NCBI GenBank assembly: GCA_021824575.1
Contig: JAKAKJ010000086.1
Location: 1 to 56,474, forward strand
Reading direction: 5' to 3'
Origin: Chloroflexota bacterium
GTDB taxonomy: Bacteria > Chloroflexota > Anaerolineae > Anaerolineales > Villigracilaceae
Length of the DNA stretch: 56,474 bases
The notes beneath the pieces are model-generated. The model was not told where the DNA came from, made no database searches, and saw only the letters and a program-made list of their open reading frames with translations. Position 1 is the first letter of the stretch, and each line of letters begins with the position of its first letter. The translations under genes were made by a program, and so were the position numbers. Below, in pieces: positions 43,493 to 52,608 of this stretch.

Positions 43493-45562
43493 TTATTCTT
43501 TGCCATCCATCACCGGCAAAGTGAACATGAATTTCGCGCCTTTGCCCTCTTCGCTTTCGACCCAGATGTTGCCGCCGTGAGCCTGCACAGCGATCCGGCA
43601 AAACGCCAATCCAATACCCAGCCCCGCGGGACGATTCTTGCCTTTGGCGCGCACGAACTTTTCGAAGATGCGTTTATTTTCAGACGAAGGAATGCCCGGG
43701 CCGGTATCCCGCACCCAAAACTCCACCCATTGGCCGTCCTTCTTTGCGCCAATTTCGATACTCGTTTCGGCCTTCGAGAACTTGATCGCGTTTTCCAGCA
43801 AATTGATGAGCACGCGCCGCATCATATCTGCATCCACCCAAACGTCCGGCAATTTGCCGGCGATCTTTGTTTCGATGGTCTGATGACGTCCGGCAGCAGA
43901 GGGCTTCACATCCTCAATCGAAGTCTGGATCAAAACCTGCGGGTTGACGTATTGCTGCGAGACGATGGCCTGTCCGGATTCGAGCCGGTTGATATCGAGC
44001 AGGGAATTCACCAATCGCTGGATGCGGTCCGTGGAACTGACCGCGATGTTCAGGATGGAACGCGTCGTTTCGTCCCCGCTGACCATGCCGTTCAAAACGT
44101 CGAGGCTCGAGACGATGTTTCCAAGCGGCGAACGCAGATCGTGGTAGATCATGGCCGTCAAATCTTCGCGCAGGGAATCAAGTTCCTTGCGTTCGGAAAT
44201 ATCGCGCAGAGTCCATTGGACGGATTCAGTATCTTCGAACTCCACGCGCCGCACGTGGACTTCGACCGGGACCGTGCCCGAATCGGCCTTGTGCAAGACC
44301 GACTCATAGACATTGCCATCGCGTTCGCGCAGATTCTCGAATTCGATGCCCACCTTGTTCCATTTGACTTCATGCAGCTGGTCAATGCTCATGCGGTGCA
44401 GGTCTTCGGCTTTGAAGCCGCTTAGTTGAATGGCTTCGCGGTTGGCTTCGATGATTTTTCCGTCCCAATCGGTGATGAAGATTGGATCAATGCTTTCTTC
44501 GAAAAGTTCGCGGTAACGCTCATGCGCCTTCTGCAATTGTTCGAAGAGTTCCGCATTGCGGATGGTCGTGCCAGCCAGGCTGCCGATACCGGTCATCACC
44601 GTCAGTGCGTCGGCGTCGAACGACTTTGAGATCGGGTTGATCGCTTCCAGCACGCCGATGATTTTGCCTTGCGATTGGATGGGCGCGATGGCGACGGCTT
44701 TGGCCTCGATGCCTGCAAAGCGGTCAATATCGGCATAACGTTTGTCTTCATTTACATTTGAGATCACAATGCCATGACCATCACGCGCCACCTGGCCGAC
44801 GAGTCCCTTGCCGCCGGGAACGCGCCGCTCGAGGATGCCTCCTGCATTATGTCCTGCCGCGGCGTGGAACACGATGCTTCCTTCCACGCCTTCGATCAAA
44901 CCAATGGCGACGGTTTCCACCTGCATGGCCTGCAAGGTCTGGTTGAGCACGCGCTGCCAGACTTCGCGCACCTCGAGCGACGCGCTGAAAATCGCCGCGC
45001 CGTCAGCCAATGCGGTCATGATGCGCGCCTGCCGCGAGCTTTCGGTATAAAGACGCGCGTTCAACACGGCGATGCTGGCCTGGTCTGCGATGGCCTGCAT
45101 CAATTCGAGATGATCGGGACCAAAAGCGTTCGGCGCGGGATGGACAAGGGTCAGCACGCCAACCAATTGGTCCCGCGCCAGGAGCGGAACGCAGAGCGCC
45201 GATTTCGCGCCGCTTTGCTCCTTTGAGTCATCCTGCCGTTTGAGCCAGCGTTCATCCTTGCTTGTGTCGGGAATCAGGACTGCTTCGCGGTGTTGGATCA
45301 CCCATCCGGCAAGGCCCCGATCAACCGTCTCGCGCAGTTGTTGTGTGGTATGTTCATGGAGGCTTTTGCCGTAGACGATGGTTGCGTCGATCGGCTTGCC
45401 TGCGTCATCGAGAACAACGATACTGCCGCGCTCTCCGCCGACATTCTGCAAAGCCGCGAACAATAAGCGCTGTAACACGGTGCGTAAATCGAGCGCCGCG
45501 GCAACTTCGCGGTTGATCTGAATGAGCAGTTCCAGTAACGGTCTTGCGCGGTCCTTGGTCAT
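43493..45562 (-). CDS. Hybrid-sensor histidine kinase (GAF-GAF-PAS-HisKA-HATPase)
   Basis: 689 residues, no membrane helix, so cytoplasmic. Two GAF domains (about 15-172 and 190-340), a PAS domain (about 350-455), HisKA with phospho-acceptor His474 (MIYHDLRSPLGNI), and an HATPase domain with N box LINLLENAIKF, G1 DTGPGIP and G2 GLGIGLAFCR. No receiver domain and no response-regulator gene nearby, so the partner lies elsewhere (orphan kinase). The ligand of the GAF domains is unknown; no conserved haem or chromophore Cys stands out. Confidence 0.93.
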   Translation of the reverse strand: MTKDRARPLLELLIQINREVAAALDLRTVLQRLLFAALQNVGGERGSIVVLDDAGKPIDATIVYGKSLHEHTTQQLRETVDRGLAGWVIQHREAVLIPDTSKDERWLKRQDDSKEQSGAKSALCVPLLARDQLVGVLTLVHPAPNAFGPDHLELMQAIADQASIAVLNARLYTESSRQARIMTALADGAAIFSASLEVREVWQRVLNQTLQAMQVETVAIGLIEGVEGSIVFHAAAGHNAGGILERRVPGGKGLVGQVARDGHGIVISNVNEDKRYADIDRFAGIEAKAVAIAPIQSQGKIIGVLEAINPISKSFDADALTVMTGIGSLAGTTIRNAELFEQLQKAHERYRELFEESIDPIFITDWDGKIIEANREAIQLSGFKAEDLHRMSIDQLHEVKWNKVGIEFENLRERDGNVYESVLHKADSGTVPVEVHVRRVEFEDTESVQWTLRDISERKELDSLREDLTAMIYHDLRSPLGNIVSSLDVLNGMVSGDETTRSILNIAVSSTDRIQRLVNSLLDINRLESGQAIVSQQYVNPQVLIQTSIEDVKPSAAGRHQTIETKIAGKLPDVWVDADMMRRVLINLLENAIKFSKAETSIEIGAKKDGQWVEFWVRDTGPGIPSSENKRIFEKFVRAKGKNRPAGLGIGLAFCRIAVQAHGGNIWVESEEGKGAKFMFTLPVMDGKE

Positions 45563-45798
45563 GGATTCGTTTCCATCCTGTGGTCCTCCCCTTGCGGACG
45601 ATTCTCAAAGGTATTTTAGCCCACTTCCGGTATTAAATAAAACCAAATTTTCCTTCAATAGGACTGGGACTCAGGTCATTTGATTTCGACCTGTACGCGA
45701 CATTTCCAGGCAATGATCGCTGCGTTCACAATCATTCAATATGCTTGCAGTTGCCGAAAGTATAGCACGCATCCCCAATTTATAACCGCGAAATCGAA

Positions 45799-45804
45799 TA
45801 CAAT
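45799..45804 (+). promoter_or_regulatory. -10 box for the HAD hydrolase gene
   Basis: TACAAT ends six bases before the ATG at 45811, again implying a leaderless start. The rest of the 248-base divergent gap (45563-45810) holds no gene. Confidence 0.45.
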
Positions 45805-45810
45805 TGGGTT

Positions 45811-46488
45811 ATGCCTCTCGACCTCCAACGCGTCCGCGCTCTGTGTTTTGACGTGGATGGAACCCTCAGCGACACGGACGATTATTATGTAAATAGATTG
45901 TCCGGTTTCTTTCGCCGTGCGCCCTTCGTTCGGGATCCCGAACGAGCCGCGCGCCGCCTTGTAATGTGGGGCGAATCGCCAGGCAACGCGTTGCTCGGAT
46001 GGACTGATACGATTGGCCTCGATGGGCCGATCATCCGTTTGATTGATTTCATGTATCGTCATCGTAAACATAAAGTTAGAAAATATTTGATCGTCCCCGG
46101 TGCGCAAGATATGTTGGCGCGGCTGAAGGAACATTATCCGATGGCAGTAGTCAGCGCACGGGATGAAGACAGCACGATGGCTTTTCTGGAACAATTCGAT
46201 CTGGTGAAATATTTCGATGCGATCATCACAGCATTGAGCGCCGAGCACACGAAACCTTACCCGGACCCGATCCAGCTGGCCGCGCAAAAAATGGATGTGA
46301 TGCCCGAGGCTTGTCTCATGACCGGTGATACCACAGTGGACATCCGCGCGGGAAAATCTGCCGGGGCACAGACCGTTGCCGTTTTATGCGGTTTTGGCGA
46401 AGAGCCTGAACTGCGTCGCAAGAGTCCGGATTTGATTTTGGAAAGCACGGCTGAATTGGATAAAGTATTACTAAAACGCCCTGAATAA
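45811..46488 (+). CDS. HAD-family hydrolase
   Basis: 225 residues. Motif I FDVDGTLSDT (Asp14, Asp16), motif II Ser in VVSARDEDS, motif III Lys in AEHTKPYPDPIQLA, motif IV MTGDTTVDIRAGKSAG. Similar to phosphoglycolate-phosphatase-like enzymes, with a cap of about 75 residues rich in Arg. Substrate unknown. Divergent from the histidine kinase and convergent with a large membrane protein gene 25 bases downstream. Confidence 0.88.
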   Translation: MPLDLQRVRALCFDVDGTLSDTDDYYVNRLSGFFRRAPFVRDPERAARRLVMWGESPGNALLGWTDTIGLDGPIIRLIDFMYRHRKHKVRKYLIVPGAQDMLARLKEHYPMAVVSARDEDSTMAFLEQFDLVKYFDAIITALSAEHTKPYPDPIQLAAQKMDVMPEACLMTGDTTVDIRAGKSAGAQTVAVLCGFGEEPELRRKSPDLILESTAELDKVLLKRPE

Positions 46489-46513
46489 ATGATCTTTGTT
46501 GTAAATTATCCGA

Positions 46514-48148
46514 TCATCTGGTGTTGCTGATAATAACGATTGAGCCGAATTTGTCGGCTGTTTCAGGCAATTCCTTGTAAACCGTTCCTAATTCATTCAG
46601 GAACGGATATGTTTCCAGGAAACCTGTGCGGGTTACCAGAATATCCCATTTCTTTTGAAAAACTTTAACCCTGTTGGCCCATATGCTTACCCCACGCTGA
46701 TGGTCACATATGGTTTTGATGTCATTCGTAATTTCAAGACTTGTGCCGTTGTCGCCGAATTGAAGCGATTGACACGGCGAATAGGTTCCATAGGTCCAAT
46801 AAATATTTAAATTTTCCGGTGACCGGCTAATGGATGCGCCATAGCTCTGAATGGCTTTCCAGGTTTGCGTTTGCGCACTTTGAATGCTGTCTGCATAATT
46901 ATTCCGAGTGAGGATGGATACTGAGAATGAAATCGCTAGGCCGCCTAAGAGGAGGATGGCGACGATTTGCCTGATGAGGTGGTTCAGCGCCGGATCATTT
47001 TGAAAAATATCCAGAATGGTTATCATCAGCACAGGCAGAATTGCATCCCCCGCCAGCATATAAATATCGCCGGGATGCTTGGTGACGGCTACGATTACAA
47101 GCACAAGCATAAGTGTTAATCCGCCTGCCATTGCCCACGTCCCCGGATTTTTATTAGCATCTTTTCGCCATCGTATCAATCCGTATGCGAATAGAATGAA
47201 CTCTAAAGCGGAAACTGCAAAAAGTACCGGAAGGTCCTGCACAAGTGTTGAAAAATTTCTGAGCATGAGGGATGGCGATGTGATGCCTGTCGCACCTTCT
47301 CCATAGATTCCCTGATGGAAAACCAACCCGGTCATCCAGTTTGCGAACGAGGAATATAGGTTTAGAACTGGCAGAGTTGCGAGCACAAATCCTGCAACGG
47401 AGGCGATGATGAGCATTGCGCCTGCAATGACTGTTTTTCTCCATGATAGTTTTAGTAATCGGTATAAAGTAATCAGAGCGGCGAACGCACCCGCAATCCA
47501 AGCGGCGAAGTAAATGGTTATCGAGGTTAAAACGCCAACTCCCAATCCCAGTCCAACAATTTTCCAAAGAGGGACCTCTGTGTTTCCTCGAAAAATCCTG
47601 AACTGGATAATCAAGAGCAGGGTTCCAAAAGCAAAATTAAATGAATTATGCGACCACAGCGTTAAGGTGATGAACGAGTCGGGGTGGATCACAAAGAACA
47701 TCATGGAAAGAGCTGCGGCAGCGAAAGCATCCTCAAGCTGTTTGGACGCCTTTGCAGTGTAGAAGAAAAACGTTGCACAAGCAAGGCTCAATAACATGAT
47801 GAAACCGCGCACCAATCCAAGGAATAATTCGGGATGTTGCAGATGATACAGGGCAAAACTTCCCTGGTGGTTTGGAAGAAATATGCGGGTTGCCAGTAGA
47901 ATGACAGTGCCTATAATTTCGAGCGGTGTCCCCGGGTGATCAATGTACGTGTAACTCCCGCCCCTCAGGATTGCCAGCGAATTCAGAAAGTATTGAAATT
48001 CCGGATCGTAGTCTTGGTAATAAGGTGAGATTGGCTTTAGAAAATTGCAATAGGACCAGTATCCGAGAATGGGAACAACAATAATGAGCAGTGGAATTAA
48101 CTGTTTTATTTTTATGCCGGCTGCTTGGAGACGATTTGGCTTTGACAT
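46514..48148 (-). CDS. Polytopic membrane protein, glycosyltransferase-39-like
   Basis: 544 residues, about 11-12 membrane helices. After the first helix comes an acidic loop SPYYQDYDPEFQYFLNSLAIL and DHPGTPLEIIG, resembling the first extracytoplasmic loop of GT-C enzymes (PMT/ArnT type), in which an acidic residue is catalytic. The C-terminal 120 residues form a soluble domain. Likely transfers a sugar from a polyprenyl-phosphate donor outside the membrane; donor and acceptor unknown. No good Shine-Dalgarno. Confidence 0.6.
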   Translation of the reverse strand: MSKPNRLQAAGIKIKQLIPLLIIVVPILGYWSYCNFLKPISPYYQDYDPEFQYFLNSLAILRGGSYTYIDHPGTPLEIIGTVILLATRIFLPNHQGSFALYHLQHPELFLGLVRGFIMLLSLACATFFFYTAKASKQLEDAFAAAALSMMFFVIHPDSFITLTLWSHNSFNFAFGTLLLIIQFRIFRGNTEVPLWKIVGLGLGVGVLTSITIYFAAWIAGAFAALITLYRLLKLSWRKTVIAGAMLIIASVAGFVLATLPVLNLYSSFANWMTGLVFHQGIYGEGATGITSPSLMLRNFSTLVQDLPVLFAVSALEFILFAYGLIRWRKDANKNPGTWAMAGGLTLMLVLVIVAVTKHPGDIYMLAGDAILPVLMITILDIFQNDPALNHLIRQIVAILLLGGLAISFSVSILTRNNYADSIQSAQTQTWKAIQSYGASISRSPENLNIYWTYGTYSPCQSLQFGDNGTSLEITNDIKTICDHQRGVSIWANRVKVFQKKWDILVTRTGFLETYPFLNELGTVYKELPETADKFGSIVIISNTR

Positions 48149-48189
48149 GGGTTCTTACTGCGCGATTGGTTTGGCTTTTGATGAAGCAC

Positions 48190-48954
48190 TCACCCCCGCA
48201 CAAAATAGATGATCGAAACCATGACTCCGATCACGACCACAATCCATCGCAATGTGGACGGTTTGACCTTGCCTGCCAACCTGCCGCCGAGCGCCCCGCC
48301 CAGCAAAGCGCCGACAGCCATCACTGCCGCAATGCCCCACCAAACTTGACCGGAAAAAACAAAGAATATTGCCGCGGCAACATTAACGGCAAAAGCAATT
48401 GCCTGTTTGATCGCGTTCAATCGTGTCAATGTGTCCTCGATGACCAGTCCAAGTGTGGCAAGAACGATGACGCTCAATCCCGCGCCGAAGTATCCGCCGT
48501 AGATTGCGGCTAATCCCACAGGCAGCGCGGCCCATCGTTCGGACGTTGTCGTTGATTGTTTTTTCTCGGCTCGACGCGTCAGCCAGCCTTTCACGGGGTC
48601 TTGAACAGCCAGGAGGAGCGATGCCATCAAGATCAGAAATGGCACCAATTCGCGGAAAACTTTTTCGGCGGTGTTCAGCAAAATAAAACCGCCGATCAAT
48701 CCACCAATGACTCCGGCCGGGATTGTGATCCACATGCGCGTTTTTTGTCCCTTCAAATCATCGGCTTGAGCCAGTGTTCCTCCGATATAACCGGGACACA
48801 GTGCAACAGTATTGGTCACATTGGCGGCCACGGCCGGAATCCCCAGCGCGACCAGCGTTGGAAACGTAATCAGGGTTCCTCCGCCAGCGAGTGCGTTGAT
48901 TGCACCCGCAGCGATGGCTGCCAAGCCAGCTAAAATGAAATTGATAATGGGCAT
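48190..48954 (-). CDS. TSUP-family permease (TauE/SafE type)
   Basis: 254 residues, about eight membrane helices. Two repeats begin with [33 protein letters not shown] and [18 protein letters not shown], the signature of sulfite/sulfoacetate exporters. The transported anion is unknown. Same strand as, and 41 bases before, the GT39-like gene. Confidence 0.88.
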   Translation of the reverse strand: MPIINFILAGLAAIAAGAINALAGGGTLITFPTLVALGIPAVAANVTNTVALCPGYIGGTLAQADDLKGQKTRMWITIPAGVIGGLIGGFILLNTAEKVFRELVPFLILMASLLLAVQDPVKGWLTRRAEKKQSTTTSERWAALPVGLAAIYGGYFGAGLSVIVLATLGLVIEDTLTRLNAIKQAIAFAVNVAAAIFFVFSGQVWWGIAAVMAVGALLGGALGGRLAGKVKPSTLRWIVVVIGVMVSIIYFVRG

Positions 48955-49061
48955 CTTCGAGAGATCATCCTTTCGATGGGTTGCGAACGAACGGCGTAAC
49001 TATGCAGAAAGGCTCGAATGGAGTCAATCTGCCTTTAAGTCTGGAGATTTATTGCCTTTTA

Positions 49062-50399
49062 TTATCTGTCTTTCTTTATTGCTCGCGGCGCAAAAATCCA
49101 TAAGATGGCGAGAATGACTCCTCCAATGAAGAATGGCACGGGCGCGCCGAACCATTGGAATAATGACCCATAAAATAATGGGGCGATGGCATTCGCCGCG
49201 CTGTAAAACGCGGCGGAGATTCCGAGCATTCCGCCCACTTCGCTTTTGTCTGCGGACTTTGTAATCAAACTATTTACCGCTGGATGCAAAACGCCGCCTC
49301 CCAACGCGGCAGGGAAACTTGCAATCAAAAGCCAGACGATCCCAAACCATCCTTTCGCCGCTTCGGGCGGCAGCGGTACTTTGATGGTTTGCGTTGACAG
49401 GGCGATTGAACTTTGACCAGCAAGGCTTTCCAAAACCTTTGACTGGTTGTACCACGGCACCGGGATGCGCGGCGTGAGCGATGTTCCGATCAGACCGATG
49501 GCTAATGTTGAGACACCCAAGATGACAAGCCAGCGGTCGCCTCGTTTCCTGGACCAACGGCCAATGAGGCCGCCTTGGACGATCACAATAAAGATGCCTG
49601 CGATTGCAAACAGTCCCGCCGTGTCGGTGGCGTCCATACCAAGGCGCGTTAGTGTGAACAATGAAAAGAGTTGTTCATAACCGCCGAACGCAACTTGATA
49701 GAAGAACATGATGAGCAACAAAAAGCCGATGGCGGGGCGGCCTAATGCCTGCCACATCGCTCCAAATGAGAACGGAGATTTATAAGATGTCGCGGACGGT
49801 TTGTCGCTGGTGTGCGTCTCGTGGAACCAGAATGTCGTCAGCAGAATGGACGTCAGCGAGAAAAAGGCCGCGGTCAACGCGACCGCTTTATAGTCCCCGC
49901 CGGATGCGGCAAGCACGATGTATGCGATGATCGGACCGAGGATGAATCCAACACCAAACGCCGCGCCGATCAACCCGAGTCCCTGCGTGCGGGTCTTTTC
50001 GTTGGTGCTGTCTGCAATCGCGGCTTGCGCCGTGGACATGTTCGCACCGGAGAGTCCATCAATGATGCGCGAAACGAAAAGCAGCGGCAATGAATTTGCA
50101 AAACCTAGCAGAATGAAACCGGCCAGTGTTCCAAGCTGGCTGAATAAAAGAATCGGCTTACGCCCAAAGCGATCGGACAAACGTCCGAGGATGGGCGTGC
50201 CGAGAAATTGCGATAGTGGATAGCTTGCCTGCAGAATGCCAATGAGGAACGGCGATGCGCCAAAGCGGGCTGCGAAAAGTGGGAGTAATGGAATGATGAT
50301 CGAGAGACCCATCAGGTCAACAAGGACGATGACAAGAATGGGCAGAACGCGTTTGAAGTCCAGCTTTTCAGTTGGGATCGTAGTTTCAGCAGTTGTCAT
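49062..50399 (-). CDS. MFS transporter (drug-efflux type)
   Basis: 445 residues, 12 membrane helices. Motif A GRLSDRFGRKPILL after helix 2 and motif C-like GAAFGVGFILGPII mark the DHA1/TetA group of drug/proton antiporters. There is a larger than usual polar loop (about residues 315-350) between helices 9 and 10. Substrate cannot be inferred. It follows a small four-helix membrane protein by 31 bases and may share its transcript. Confidence 0.88.
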   Translation of the reverse strand: MTTAETTIPTEKLDFKRVLPILVIVLVDLMGLSIIIPLLPLFAARFGASPFLIGILQASYPLSQFLGTPILGRLSDRFGRKPILLFSQLGTLAGFILLGFANSLPLLFVSRIIDGLSGANMSTAQAAIADSTNEKTRTQGLGLIGAAFGVGFILGPIIAYIVLAASGGDYKAVALTAAFFSLTSILLTTFWFHETHTSDKPSATSYKSPFSFGAMWQALGRPAIGFLLLIMFFYQVAFGGYEQLFSLFTLTRLGMDATDTAGLFAIAGIFIVIVQGGLIGRWSRKRGDRWLVILGVSTLAIGLIGTSLTPRIPVPWYNQSKVLESLAGQSSIALSTQTIKVPLPPEAAKGWFGIVWLLIASFPAALGGGVLHPAVNSLITKSADKSEVGGMLGISAAFYSAANAIAPLFYGSLFQWFGAPVPFFIGGVILAILWIFAPRAIKKDR

Positions 50400-50430
50400 T
50401 TGTTAGATGCGAATTGAACTCTAGGTTTAA

Positions 50431-50826
50431 TTAGCGCCAGCCGTTGGGCACAATCGAAACGCCAATTATGATCAAGATGAGCGAACCGATAATGGCGAGA
50501 GCAGAATATTGAAAACGCAGTTTGTCTGTCAACGTCTTGAAGCGCGCCGGTAAATGCGCGGCTACAACAGCAAGGAACATGACGATGCCGTGAAAAATGC
50601 GATATATCGGAAAGCCGGTGACGGCAAAGCCGTTCCAAAAGAAATAAATCAAACCAAGCAGTATTTGCAAATCCATCAAACCGCTAAAGCCGGAAGCCAA
50701 ACCGCGATCCATTGCTTTGAATAAGCCGTTTCCTGCCCAGCCAATCGCGAATTTGATGATGGCAATCACGGCGACTGCGATAATCAGCCAGCGGATTATG
50801 GAATGAAAAGTTAAAATCAAATCCAT
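50431..50826 (-). CDS. Four-helix membrane protein with conserved His
   Basis: 131 residues with four membrane helices. The first helix starts with HSIIRWLIIAV; a second segment is LQILLGLIYFF; His residues recur in RIFHGIVMFLAVVAAHL. The arrangement resembles small proteins in Bacteroidota and Chloroflexota that are sometimes annotated as cytochrome B-like; haem binding is not shown. The start MDLILTFH at 50826 has AAAGGAG upstream. Confidence 0.7.
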   Translation of the reverse strand: MDLILTFHSIIRWLIIAVAVIAIIKFAIGWAGNGLFKAMDRGLASGFSGLMDLQILLGLIYFFWNGFAVTGFPIYRIFHGIVMFLAVVAAHLPARFKTLTDKLRFQYSALAIIGSLILIIIGVSIVPNGWR

Positions 50827-50942
50827 CTTGTTCTCCTTTGGAAAATGTCGGCACAATGGTAGCACAGTTTACTTTCTCGTGTAGAATCAGGTTTGGTTAA
50901 ACCGCAAAGGAAAATAAAAAAACCTGGTGCGCTTGGCGTGCT

Positions 50943-50993
50943 CACCTGCACTTGCGCGCACCCCACGCAGTTCGTGGGGCAGGTGCGCAAGTG
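50943..50993 (+). promoter_or_regulatory. Strong leader hairpin before the enoyl-CoA hydratase gene
   Basis: CCCCACG/CGTGGGG is enclosed by either CACCTGC/GCAGGTG (50943-50949 with 50979-50985) or CACTTGCGC/GCGCAAGTG (50949-50957 with 50985-50993). The two outer stems exclude each other. It ends about 17 bases before the GGAGG ribosome-binding site. Confidence 0.55.
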
Positions 50994-51021
50994 TTGCGGT
51001 TCGAAAAACAAAGGAGGCATT

Positions 51022-51795
51022 ATGTCGTACGAATTCGTTTTAACCGAAACGCGCGGCCGCGTTGGACTTGTCACGTTGAACCGCCCAAAGGCCATGAACG
51101 CGCTCAACAATCAATTGGTGCGCGAGCTGATGGACGCGCTCGAGGCTTTCGACAAGGACGACAACATTGGCGCGATGGTCGTGACTGGAAACGAGAAGGC
51201 ATTTGCCGCGGGGGCGGACATCAAAGAAATGTCGGATAAAAGCTTACAACAAATGATGGATAATGATTTGGTGGGTGGGTTTGGCCGCATGATGAAAATC
51301 CGCAAACCGGTCATCGCGGCGGTATCCGGTTACGCGTTGGGCGGCGGATGCGAAGTCGCCATGTCTTGTGACATGATCGTCGCATCGGAGACAGCCAAAT
51401 TTGCTCAGCCGGAAATCACGATTGGAGTCATCCCCGGTGCGGGCGGAACTCAACGTCTGACGCGCGCAGTCGGCAAAGCCATCGCAATGGAAATGATTCT
51501 CAACAACCGCACGCTGTCAGCGCAGGAAGCGCTTCAATTTGGCCTCGTCAACCGCGTTGTCCCGGTTGAACGAACTTTGGATGAGGCGTTGAAATTGGCG
51601 GATGAGATTGCATCGCGCGCACCGGTCGCGGTCCGCGTCGCGAAGAAGATGATCAATCAGGCTTATGAACTTGGTCTGACCGACGCGCTGAACCAGGAGC
51701 GTCAGGAATTTTATGATCTGTTCGCAACCGAAGATCAAAAGGAAGGAATGAAAGCATTCATCGAAAAGCGTAAACCGGATTGGAAAGGGAAATAA
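51022..51795 (+). CDS. Enoyl-CoA hydratase/isomerase family protein
   Basis: 257 residues, crotonase fold. Oxyanion-hole segments AFAAGADIKEM and GYALGGGCEVAM, and both catalytic glutamates, Glu111 and Glu131, at the 20-residue spacing of genuine enoyl-CoA hydratases. So it likely hydrates short-chain 2-enoyl-CoA (crotonyl-CoA) in beta-oxidation or butyrate-type pathways. The start at 51022 has a perfect AAAGGAGG; the longer frame upstream would translate the leader hairpin. Standalone in fatty-acid terms: no dehydrogenase or thiolase nearby. Confidence 0.94.
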   Translation: MSYEFVLTETRGRVGLVTLNRPKAMNALNNQLVRELMDALEAFDKDDNIGAMVVTGNEKAFAAGADIKEMSDKSLQQMMDNDLVGGFGRMMKIRKPVIAAVSGYALGGGCEVAMSCDMIVASETAKFAQPEITIGVIPGAGGTQRLTRAVGKAIAMEMILNNRTLSAQEALQFGLVNRVVPVERTLDEALKLADEIASRAPVAVRVAKKMINQAYELGLTDALNQERQEFYDLFATEDQKEGMKAFIEKRKPDWKGK

Positions 51796-51810
51796 TTTTC
51801 TGACACGTTG

Positions 51811-52605
51811 ATGAAGATCATCGTTTCATTCACGGACCTGCGCGCGGCTCTTTTCACATTGGGGCTTTCTCACACCCCGGTCATCGCTCACGCGTCACTG
51901 AGAGCTTTCGGCCACATTGACGGCGGCGCGGACACGTTGGTCCGCGCCGTTCTTGATTCTGTCGGTGCGCTGGTCATGCCAACGTTCACATATAAAACGA
52001 TGATTACACCGGAGGCGGGTCCGCCAAATAATGGAATCGCATACGGCAGCGATGCGAATCTGAATAAGATGGCCGAACCTTTCACGCCGGACATGCCAGC
52101 TGATAAACAAATGGGAATCGTCTCCGAAACTTTGCGACATCATCCACAAGCTAAACGGACGCGGCATCCGATCCAATCGTTTGCGGGAATCTACGCCGAA
52201 AAATTCCTTGCCGCGCAAACGATGCAAAATCCGCTGGGACCAATTGGCGCGCTGGCAGATGCAGATGGCTGGGTTTTGTTACTCGGCGTGGATCATACGG
52301 TCAATACCAGCATTCATTATGCGGAGAAACTCGCCGGGCGTAAGCAGTTTATCCGCTGGGCTTTATTGCCAGATCGAATCATCGAATGCCCCGGCTTCCC
52401 CGGTGATTCGACCGGCTTCGATGCGATTGCGCCTGATCTGATCAATGAAACGCGCACCGTGAAAATCGGCGATGGTATTGTGCAGGCTGTGTCTCTGAAA
52501 GCGTTGATCGCCGCGGTTATCCATCGGATAAAAGAGGATCCGCTGGCTTTGCTTTGTCAGCGGGAGGATTGCGAGCGATGCTTGGCGGTGAGAAACTCTT
52601 TATAA
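51811..52605 (+). CDS. AAC(3)-family N-acetyltransferase
   Basis: 264 residues of the aminoglycoside 3-N-acetyltransferase fold (Antibiotic_NAT). His27-Ala-Ser29 (VIAHASLRAFGHIDGGADT), VMPTFTY, GIVSETLRHHPQAKRTRHPIQSFAG and LLGVDHTVNTSIHYAE match family signatures. Many chromosomal members of this family do not act on antibiotics. The C-terminal Cys cluster (CQREDCERC) may bind a metal (speculative). ATG at 51811 preferred over the adjacent TTG. Ends three bases from the convergent gene, with no room for a terminator. Confidence 0.87.
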   Translation: MKIIVSFTDLRAALFTLGLSHTPVIAHASLRAFGHIDGGADTLVRAVLDSVGALVMPTFTYKTMITPEAGPPNNGIAYGSDANLNKMAEPFTPDMPADKQMGIVSETLRHHPQAKRTRHPIQSFAGIYAEKFLAAQTMQNPLGPIGALADADGWVLLLGVDHTVNTSIHYAEKLAGRKQFIRWALLPDRIIECPGFPGDSTGFDAIAPDLINETRTVKIGDGIVQAVSLKALIAAVIHRIKEDPLALLCQREDCERCLAVRNSL

Positions 52606-52608
52606 AAT

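Noticed and set aside
44426-45226. Several plus-strand frames inside the histidine kinase gene
   Set aside because: Shadows of the conserved minus-strand kinase.
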